From: Erysipelothrix sp.
GTDB lineage: Bacteria; Bacillota_I; Bacilli_A; Erysipelotrichales; Erysipelotrichaceae
Direction: 5' to 3'
DNA length: 6,136 bases
NCBI GenBank assembly: GCA_030152625.1
Contig: JASLJD010000008.1
Span: forward strand, 1 to 6,136
A program made the position numbers and the translations under genes. The notes below the pieces were generated by a model. That model worked only from the letters and a program-made list of their open reading frames with translations, was not told where the DNA came from and searched no databases. How positions within the stretch are numbered: position 1 is the stretch's first letter; each line of letters starts with the position of its first letter. Of this stretch, positions 1 through 4,654 are shown piece by piece.

Positions 1-79
1 ATTCTTTATATTACTCTTATCTGAATTGACGTTTCCTGTTCAGTTTTCAAAGAACTCTCTTGCGTTCCTTTTCGAACGC
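1..79 (-). promoter_or_regulatory. rRNA operon leader (5' hairpin and boxA), operon continues off the left edge
   Basis: Read on the minus strand, this is the start of a transcript leaving the window. It opens with a perfect 6-bp hairpin: GCGTTC at 79-74, a 6-nt loop, and GAACGC at 67-62. Next comes GTTCTTTGAAAACTGAAC at 55-38. This is the boxA-type antitermination element found before 16S and in the 16S-23S spacer of Bacillota rRNA operons. The remaining 37 bases to the edge hold no tRNA or mature rRNA that I recognise. The strong promoter just upstream makes this the 5' leader rather than an internal spacer. The rRNA genes themselves are outside the window, so the call rests on boxA plus the promoter. 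Confidence 0.78.
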
Positions 80-85
80 TTGATT

Positions 86-135
86 ATAATACCAAGCATT
101 TACACTTCTGTCAACTCTTTTTCAAAAGTTTTTAA
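86..135 (-). promoter_or_regulatory. Strong rRNA promoter with UP element
   Basis: On the minus strand there is a perfect -35 TTGACA (109-114), a 17-bp spacer, and the -10 TATTAT (86-91). The -10 is preceded by TGG, giving an extended -10. A second hexamer, TATAAT (83-88), overlaps it, but its 20-bp spacing makes it less likely to be used. Upstream of the -35, bases 115-135 are A/T-rich with A-tract, T-tract and A-tract blocks, as in an rRNA UP element. The predicted start near 79-78 coincides with the base of the leader hairpin. The promoter fires away from pepF. Confidence 0.85.
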
Positions 136-167
136 GAAAAGTTGAAATCATCTCTTTTTATTCCGCT

Positions 168-193
168 TATATAATTAGGATGTGTGCTATAAT
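168..193 (+). promoter_or_regulatory. pepF promoter, extended -10
   Basis: TGCTATAAT at 185-193 is a perfect extended -10 on the plus strand. At 17 bp upstream there is no good -35 hexamer, so the TG extension probably compensates. A second TATAAT at 170-175 also lacks a correctly spaced -35; TTGAAA at 142-147 is 22 bp away. The predicted start near 200 leaves a leader of about 23 nt containing AAAGGA at 210-215, 7 nt before the ATG. This suggests constitutive, moderate expression, with no operator visible. Confidence 0.7.
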
Positions 194-222
194 ATCCTTA
201 TTAAAAAAGAAAGGACGATTTT

Positions 223-1971
223 ATGCAATACAATTGGTCATTAGATAGTCTATATCAAGCTTATGATGAAAACTATCAGAAAGACTTGAACAAAGTTGAT
301 AAACTCATCGAGAAAATGCAAGAACAATCAGAAAACCTAAATGAAAAAGAGGATCTCGTTTCCTTTTTAAAATTGGATGCGGAATTTAAGACGATTTTTA
401 AGTCTCTTTTCTCTTATGCTAACCTAAACTTATCAGTCAACGCATCCGATAGTCAAAGTCATCAAATGTATGGCCTGCTTTCTGAAAAAGCCAGTACGCT
501 ATCTTCCGTCTATGCCCGTGTTCAAAAATTTTTAGTTCAAAATAAAGACAAGTTTGAAAACTGGATTGATGAAGAACCGTATCTTAAGGAACATGCCTTT
601 ATTCTACAAGAAATGATTGAGCAAGGCGATTATTTACTGGATGATGCCATCGAAGAGGTCATTTCCAAAATGCAGCTCAACGCCTCCAGTAATTGGTCCA
701 AGCTTCAAGGACATCTCACTTCCACAGAACAAATTGAATTCCAAGGCGAAATGCATACGATGACTTCACTGCGAAATTTCGCATACCATCAGGATCCCAA
801 CATTCGTAAAGAGGCTTATTATAAAGAATTGGAACTCTATCAACAAATGGATGATGCGGTCGCTTTTGCTCTTAATAGTATTAAGGGAGAAGTCAACGTC
901 ATTAACGATTTAAGAGGCTATGAAGATAGCTTAGAGGCAACACTCATCCAATCAAGAATGGAAAAAGAAACATTGGAAGCTCTTTTCGATGCGATGGAAA
1001 CTTCTTTCCCTGTTTTTAGAAAATATTTCCAACACAAGGCTAAACTTTTAGGTCATGAAAATGCTCTGCCTTGGTATGACATGTTTGCACCGATAGGAAA
1101 GAGCAGTCAAACTTACAGCATTGAAGAAGCACAAAAAATTATCCTAGATAGCTTCTATGCTTTTTCCGATGATTTAGGCGATCTTGCCAAACGAGCCTTT
1201 GATGAAGACTGGATTGATTACCTACCAAAAGAAGGTAAACGCGGGGGCGCTTTCTGTTCAAACCAAGCACAAATCAAAGAAAGTCGTATCATGACAAACT
1301 TTGGGGGGAGCATTTCCGATGTGATCACCCTTGCTCATGAGCTGGGCCATGCATACCATGGATATTTGATCGAAGACCTTTCGATTCTCAACACCTCTTA
1401 CACCATGCCGGTTGCGGAAACAGCTTCAACTTTCTGTGAAAACTTGGTCTTAAAGCATTCTTTAGAAAACGCAAGTGTTGAAGAACAAATTTTACTTTTA
1501 GAAAATTCTATTTCTGATTTGGCACAAATTGTTGTTGACATTAGTTCCCGCTTCTTTTTTGAAAAAGAAGTCTTTGATCAACGGAGAAATCAATTTTTAT
1601 TCAGCGAGGACTTGCAAGAGATTATGCTTGAATCACAAAAGAGAAGCTATGGTGAAGGCATCGATGAAAGCAGCTACCATCCATATATGTGGATTTGCAA
1701 GCCACATTACTATAGTTCAGGTTTAAGCTACTATAATTTCCCCTATGCTTTTGGCGGTCTTTTCGCTCTTGGGCTTTATGGAAAATACATTGAAGAAGGA
1801 GAAAATTTTGTAGAAAAATATCGTCAACTCCTCCAAGCAACCACCACATCTGCATCAGAAGATGTTGCCGAGATTGCAGGAATCGATTTGAGAAACCCCG
1901 AATTTTGGTCGTCAAGCTTAGCGATTGTAGAAGATCGCATCGATCAGTGGATTGCCTTAACAGAAAAATAA
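223..1971 (+). CDS. pepF: Oligoendopeptidase F (M3B zinc metallopeptidase)
   Basis: This is a 582-residue cytosolic zinc endopeptidase that cleaves short and medium oligopeptides, so it acts in peptide recycling and nutrition. It has no signal peptide or membrane segment. The order of domains is PepF-like: a helical N-terminal part (about 1-190), then the M3 catalytic domain (about 195-575). Visible motifs are KRGGAFC (339-345), the zinc-binding HELGH (H372, E373, H376) and AETAS, whose E399 is the probable third zinc ligand. The C-terminal block HYYSSGLSYYNFPYAFG (495-511) carries the His/Tyr residues typical of substrate binding in this family. Length matches the usual 600 or so residues, with no disruption. 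The ATG has AAAGGA 7 nt upstream. The gene is monocistronic, between its own promoter and a terminator directly after the stop. The M3B assignment is firm; the exact peptide specificity cannot be read from sequence. Confidence 0.95.
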   Translation: MQYNWSLDSLYQAYDENYQKDLNKVDKLIEKMQEQSENLNEKEDLVSFLKLDAEFKTIFKSLFSYANLNLSVNASDSQSHQMYGLLSEKASTLSSVYARVQKFLVQNKDKFENWIDEEPYLKEHAFILQEMIEQGDYLLDDAIEEVISKMQLNASSNWSKLQGHLTSTEQIEFQGEMHTMTSLRNFAYHQDPNIRKEAYYKELELYQQMDDAVAFALNSIKGEVNVINDLRGYEDSLEATLIQSRMEKETLEALFDAMETSFPVFRKYFQHKAKLLGHENALPWYDMFAPIGKSSQTYSIEEAQKIILDSFYAFSDDLGDLAKRAFDEDWIDYLPKEGKRGGAFCSNQAQIKESRIMTNFGGSISDVITLAHELGHAYHGYLIEDLSILNTSYTMPVAETASTFCENLVLKHSLENASVEEQILLLENSISDLAQIVVDISSRFFFEKEVFDQRRNQFLFSEDLQEIMLESQKRSYGEGIDESSYHPYMWICKPHYYSSGLSYYNFPYAFGGLFALGLYGKYIEEGENFVEKYRQLLQATTTSASEDVAEIAGIDLRNPEFWSSSLAIVEDRIDQWIALTEK

Positions 1972-1998
1972 AAACAAGCCATATGGCTTGTTTTTTTA
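1972..1998. terminator. Bidirectional rho-independent terminator between pepF and the esterase
   Basis: A perfect inverted repeat begins immediately after the pepF stop: AAACAAGCC (1972-1980), ATAT, GGCTTGTTT (1985-1993), continuing into seven T residues (1991-1997). On the minus strand the same hairpin is followed by TTTTTATTTTT, so it can also end the convergent esterase transcript. The esterase stop codon (1996-1998) lies in the plus-strand T tract, so the two genes have no intergenic DNA beyond the terminator itself. Confidence 0.88.
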
Positions 1999-2733
1999 AT
2001 CCTCAAAATATTGAAGCATTTTTTGCATCGCTACATCCCAAAACGGCCAAGCGTGGCTTCCTGTTTCATCTAAACAATAGACTACATCAAGATTCATTTT
2101 TTTCATGTCATGATAGAGTTTTTCAACTTCTTGATAAGCGACCGCTTCATCTTGCTTACCAGTCATGATGAAATAACGTGTTTGATGATCTTTTAGAGAT
2201 GATAAATAGGATGATGGATGTTCTTTAGACCACATTTCATGATCGAATTGCCCCTTTTTATCACGAAAAACATGCCAATGGTAGGTTGCAGTTCCTTCTT
2301 TCATTACAGACCAAACTGCCGGGGAGATCGCGGCAACCTTTGAAAAAGAATTCGAATATTTAAAAGAAAGACGAAGCGCAGCATAGCCACCCATGGATAT
2401 TCCCGCTAAGTTGATAGCCGAACTTCCATAACGTTCTTTCATCTCAGGAATCAAATCTTTCATTAATGCTGATTCCATCGCAATCCCGGGTCCATCAAGA
2501 TAAAAGCTATTGAAACCATCGACAAAAACGAAGACATCCTTGGTCTCTATAGCATCCAAATGTTTTTTCATATCAATGCGCTCTAAAAAATTCAACTGAT
2601 GTCCATTCGCACCATGCATTAAAAACCATAGTTCCGATTTACCTTTTTGATAATCTTCCGGAATGTAAACACTGTAATTCCAATCAATGCCTAAAACTTT
2701 AGAATAGAATGTATCTGTAAGAACTGTTCCCAT
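1996..2733 (-). CDS. Alpha/beta-hydrolase serine esterase (esterase D / tributyrin-esterase type)
   Basis: This is a predicted cytosolic carboxylesterase of 245 residues with an alpha/beta-hydrolase fold and no signal peptide. The nucleophile elbow is GISMGG (111-116, nucleophile S113). The rest of the triad is probably D195 in TGKQDE and H227 in GSHAWPFWD. The oxyanion-hole segment is HGANG (40-44). This arrangement fits the putative-esterase family (PF00756: esterase D/S-formylglutathione hydrolase and lactic-acid-bacterial tributyrin esterase). The natural substrate is unknown; short-chain acyl esters are the family expectation. I start at the ATG 2731-2733, because a GGAGG sits 5 nt before it. 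An ATG four codons upstream overlaps that GGAGG and has no Shine-Dalgarno of its own. The gene lies downstream of tRNA-Ser and its terminator. No clear separate promoter is visible, so read-through from the tRNA is possible. Confidence 0.88.
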   Translation of the reverse strand: MGTVLTDTFYSKVLGIDWNYSVYIPEDYQKGKSELWFLMHGANGHQLNFLERIDMKKHLDAIETKDVFVFVDGFNSFYLDGPGIAMESALMKDLIPEMKERYGSSAINLAGISMGGYAALRLSFKYSNSFSKVAAISPAVWSVMKEGTATYHWHVFRDKKGQFDHEMWSKEHPSSYLSSLKDHQTRYFIMTGKQDEAVAYQEVEKLYHDMKKMNLDVVYCLDETGSHAWPFWDVAMQKMLQYFED

Positions 2734-2738
2734 TTTTT

Positions 2739-2743
2739 CCTCC
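2739..2743 (-). promoter_or_regulatory. Shine-Dalgarno that fixes the esterase start
   Basis: GGAGG on the minus strand, 5 nt before the ATG at 2731-2733. The upstream in-frame ATG (2743-2745) shares its G with the first G of this motif. Ribosomes bound here cannot use that upstream ATG, so the protein should begin MGTVLTD rather than MEEKMGT. Confidence 0.85.
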
Positions 2744-2767
2744 ATAATGATATAATTAAGTCAATAT

Positions 2768-2792
2768 AAAAAAAGCACCACTTTCTGTGGTG
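2768..2792 (-). terminator. Rho-independent terminator of tRNA-Ser
   Basis: On the minus strand the hairpin is CACCAC (2792-2787), loop AGAAA, GTGGTG (2781-2776), then C and seven T residues (2774-2768). It starts about 20 nt after the tRNA CCA end and finishes 24 nt before the esterase Shine-Dalgarno. It separates the tRNA from the esterase, though the 6-bp stem may leak. Confidence 0.85.
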
Positions 2793-2811
2793 ATCGTTAT
2801 ACAAAATATAA

Positions 2812-2902
2812 TGGCGGAGAATGTGGGATTCGAACCCACGGAAGCCGTAAAGCTTCGCCACCTTTCCAAGATGGTGCCTTCAGCCAGCTCGGCCAATTCT
2901 CC
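2812..2902 (-). tRNA. tRNA-Ser(GGA)
   Basis: A 91-nt serine tRNA that reads UCC and UCU codons. The acceptor stem pairs GGAGAAT (2902-2896) with ATTCTCC (2822-2816), followed by discriminator G and an encoded CCA (2814-2812). The anticodon stem is CCATC/GGTGG, with a 7-nt loop TTGGAAA that contains anticodon GGA (2867-2865). The T arm is GTGGG-TTCGAAT-CCCAC. The long class II variable arm, GAAGC paired with GCTTC around a 6-nt loop, is diagnostic of serine-type tRNAs. It has its own promoter and terminator and is a single-gene transcript unless read-through reaches the esterase. Confidence 0.97.
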
Positions 2903-2914
2903 AAGTCCTCATCT

Positions 2915-2943
2915 ATTATACATAAAAGTTTCATATTTGACAA
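2915..2943 (-). promoter_or_regulatory. tRNA-Ser promoter
   Basis: On the minus strand, TTGTCA (2938-2943), a 17-bp spacer and a perfect TATAAT (2915-2920). The predicted start near 2908 gives a leader of only about 6 nt before the mature tRNA 5' end, which is typical for tRNA genes. The -35 lies close to the start of the divergent regulator gene, in a 61-bp gap that must also serve that gene. Confidence 0.85.
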
Positions 2944-2963
2944 GATAAAAAAGGAGTATTTTT

Positions 2964-3797
2964 ATGCTATTGATAAATCGTCTTAAAAAACAAGAAAATT
3001 TTTCAGATACCGAGAAGCAAATTGCCAACTATGTCTTACACAATCCTGAAAAAACAACAAAAATGACCATTCATGAACTTTCAGAGCAAACCTACGCGAG
3101 TGCTTCAAGCATTACCCGTTTTTGCCAGAAAATGCATACCGAGGGGTTTCCTGAATTCAAAGTTGAATTAGCTCGCGAAATGAGTCATTTTTATATTGAT
3201 GAACAGCGTGTTGAGGATAACTTACCCTTTACAGAAAACGAAAGCCCCGAAAAAATCGTAAAAAATATCTTAAATCTAAACCTTCAGTCGCTCACAGATA
3301 CCTACGAGCATTTAGATCTTCAGCAGTTAGTTCGTGTTGCTTCACAAATCAATAAAGCAAAACATGTTTATCTTTATGGGACGGGACAGTCTTTAATTTT
3401 AGCGCAAGATTTTCAATATAAAATGTACCGCATTCATCGCGATTGCCATTTGGAAACACAAGTAGGCTTTCAACACATCAAAGCTTATACTCAAAACAAT
3501 GATGAGAGTGTCGTGATGATGATCTCTTATTATGGGAAGGGCATCAATAATTTGCAGATCATTAAAGAACTTCACAAGCGAGATATCCCGGTCATTCTCA
3601 TCACCGGTCCGAACATGAACCCCCTTTGCCAATATGCCAGTGAGATTATTCAAGTTCCTGCACAAGAGGAACTCATGAAAAAAATGGCGTCGTTTTCATC
3701 ACGAAGCGCCATTCAATTGGTTTTAGATCTTCTTTACGCACTTATTTTTTCTTTTGATTACCAAAAAAACAAAGCGATTGTGGAAGGGAAAGCGTGA
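2964..3797 (+). CDS. MurR/RpiR-family transcriptional regulator (HTH + SIS domain)
   Basis: A 277-residue DNA-binding regulator that senses a phosphosugar. The N-terminal domain (about 1-77) is an RpiR-type helix-turn-helix; the core is IHELSEQTYASASSITRF (about 36-53), the family pattern for DNA recognition. The C-terminal SIS domain (about 118-265) has the phosphosugar-binding loops GTGQS (139-143) and SYYGK (188-192). The family controls sugar-phosphate catabolism genes and is often coded beside GH4 enzymes and PTS genes. The GH4 6-phospho-beta-glucosidase 860 bp downstream is the obvious candidate target, which is inference. The ATG has GGAG 7 nt upstream. It is divergent from tRNA-Ser; no convincing plus-strand -35/-10 pair is visible in the 61-bp gap. 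It ends in TGA directly against the stop of the convergent HAD gene. The ligand and operator are unknown. Confidence 0.92.
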   Translation: MLLINRLKKQENFSDTEKQIANYVLHNPEKTTKMTIHELSEQTYASASSITRFCQKMHTEGFPEFKVELAREMSHFYIDEQRVEDNLPFTENESPEKIVKNILNLNLQSLTDTYEHLDLQQLVRVASQINKAKHVYLYGTGQSLILAQDFQYKMYRIHRDCHLETQVGFQHIKAYTQNNDESVVMMISYYGKGINNLQIIKELHKRDIPVILITGPNMNPLCQYASEIIQVPAQEELMKKMASFSSRSAIQLVLDLLYALIFSFDYQKNKAIVEGKA

Positions 3798-4586
3798 TTA
3801 TTCACTGAAATAATTCACTAAAAATCGATAGACGCCCTCTTCTTCATTGCTATCTGTAATATAATCCGCAACAGATTTTACTTTGTCTGTTGCGTTTTTT
3901 ACGGCAACACCAACCCCAGCAGCTTTCACCATTTCATAGTCGTTGTCATTGTCACCAAAAGCAATGACTTCGGATAAGTCGATGCCATGCTCTTGACAAT
4001 AATGTTCAAGACCCACTTCCTTATTAACACGCGGATCTACAAACTCAACCAATTCAGCTTGGGATTTAAACATGTTATAACGTGAGTCGGGTTCAGCCTC
4101 ATTTAAGGCGACCATCTTATCCACAACTTCTTCGCTTGCACTGAAGATTATTTTCGGATGACTTTCTCGAACATAATCTCCCATGTCTTCAACAAAGTCT
4201 ATGTCGAGCATGCCTTTGATTCGACGATTATAGAAATCTTCACGTTCTGTATACATAATACCATCTAAATATAGGATTGGGTTAGCACCCAATGGTTTGA
4301 ATTTTTTGAGAATCTCTAAGACTAAGTCTCCGGATAAAGGATATTGTTCATGTTCGCTTCCTTTTTCAAAATCATAAACATTCCCGCCATTATTCGTTAC
4401 TGCAAAGTCGTAATCTTCCTCTAAATTAGGGACCGATGCTTTCGCAGAAAACAGGGGGCGACCTGTGGCAATACCAACTTTATAACCTTCTTGACGGAGC
4501 ATTTGTAAGACTTCATGGGTGTTCTCACTTACACGCACTTCATCGTTTAACAAAGTTCCATCTAAATCACTAACGATCATTTTCAT
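3798..4586 (-). CDS. Cof-type HAD-superfamily hydrolase (HAD-IIB sugar-phosphate phosphatase-like)
   Basis: A 262-residue cytosolic Mg-dependent phosphatase. All four HAD motifs are present: DLDGTLL with nucleophile D7 and acid/base D9; T41 in ATGRP; K189 in NKEVGLEHY; and GDNDND (211-216) with the metal-binding D212 and D216. A large type IIB cap lies between motifs II and III (about 80-185). Family members dephosphorylate sugar phosphates, pyridoxal phosphate or flavin precursors, and specificity cannot be read here. Next to a phospho-glucosidase and an RpiR regulator, a sugar-phosphate substrate is plausible. I start at ATG 4584-4586, 8 nt after GAGG, giving MKMIVSDLDGT. A GTG three codons upstream lies inside the Shine-Dalgarno and is rejected. 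Its 3' end overlaps the regulator's terminator on the other strand. It is separated from GH4 by that gene's terminator and probably has its own promoter. Confidence 0.93.
   Translation of the reverse strand: MKMIVSDLDGTLLNDEVRVSENTHEVLQMLRQEGYKVGIATGRPLFSAKASVPNLEEDYDFAVTNNGGNVYDFEKGSEHEQYPLSGDLVLEILKKFKPLGANPILYLDGIMYTEREDFYNRRIKGMLDIDFVEDMGDYVRESHPKIIFSASEEVVDKMVALNEAEPDSRYNMFKSQAELVEFVDPRVNKEVGLEHYCQEHGIDLSEVIAFGDNDNDYEMVKAAGVGVAVKNATDKVKSVADYITDSNEEEGVYRFLVNYFSE
3867..3900 (+). terminator. Terminator of the RpiR-family gene, inside the HAD coding sequence
   Basis: On the plus strand there is a perfect 9-bp stem: CGCAACAGA (3867-3875), a 10-nt loop, and TCTGTTGCG (3886-3894), followed directly by six T residues (3895-3900). 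It starts 69 nt after the regulator's TGA. On the minus strand the same bases encode NATDKVKSVAD, the conserved C-terminal segment of the HAD protein. The minus-strand read has no T tract after the hairpin, so it should stop only regulator transcripts. Confidence 0.8.
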
Positions 4587-4593
4587 TCTTTTC

Positions 4594-4600
4594 ACCTCTT
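4594..4600 (-). promoter_or_regulatory. Shine-Dalgarno that fixes the HAD start
   Basis: AAGAGGT on the minus strand, with 8 nt between GAGG and the ATG at 4584-4586. The longer in-frame start is a GTG (4593-4595) that overlaps this motif, so it cannot be served by it. Confidence 0.8.
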
Positions 4601-4632
4601 AAAATAAAAGCAAGCATCTTTTGATGCTTGCT
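4601..4632 (-). terminator. Rho-independent terminator of the GH4 gene
   Basis: On the minus strand a perfect 10-bp stem: AGCAAGCATC (4632-4623), loop AAAA, GATGCTTGCT (4618-4609). TTT and ATTTT follow (stem-terminal T plus 4608-4601). It begins 22 nt after the GH4 stop and ends just before the Shine-Dalgarno of the HAD gene, so it should uncouple the two same-strand genes. Confidence 0.88.
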
Positions 4633-4633
4633 C

Positions 4634-4642
4634 ATTATAACA
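4634..4642 (-). promoter_or_regulatory. Probable HAD promoter, extended -10
   Basis: TGTTATAAT on the minus strand is a perfect extended -10 (TATAAT at 4634-4639). No good -35 lies 17 bp upstream; the hexamer there is GGTGCT. The predicted start near 4627 falls inside the first arm of the GH4 terminator. A transcript begun here would lack half of that arm and could not form the full terminator. This gives the HAD gene its own expression despite the terminator before it. Confidence 0.6.
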
Positions 4643-4654
4643 AAATTCTAAGTT

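Noticed and set aside
83..88. TATAAT (minus) as the rRNA -10
   Set aside because: It is 20 bp from the TTGACA; the overlapping TATTAT at 86-91 has the ideal 17-bp spacing and a TGG extension.
1529..1726. 65-codon plus-strand frame inside pepF
   Set aside because: It lies wholly within the catalytic domain of pepF in another frame, has no domain resemblance and no ribosome binding site.
1622..1915. 97-codon minus-strand frame antisense to pepF
   Set aside because: It is the complement of a well-supported coding region, with no protein-like motif and no promoter.
1905..2168. 87-codon plus-strand frame across the pepF end and the esterase
   Set aside because: It runs through the shared terminator and is antisense to the esterase triad region, so it is a chance frame.
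2759..2764. TTGACT (minus) as the esterase -35
   Set aside because: The matching -10 would fall on the Shine-Dalgarno at about 2736-2741, where the sequence is GAGGAA.
2937..2942. TTGACA (+) as the regulator's -35
   Set aside because: A -10 at 17 bp would fall at 2960-2965, on the start codon, leaving no leader.
3399..3665. 88-codon minus-strand frame inside the RpiR-type gene
   Set aside because: It is antisense to the SIS domain, with no supporting start signals.
3797..3814. ATTATT/AATAAT inverted repeat after the regulator stop
   Set aside because: A pure A/T 6-bp stem with no T tract is too weak to be a terminator; the G/C-containing hairpin at 3867-3900 is far better.
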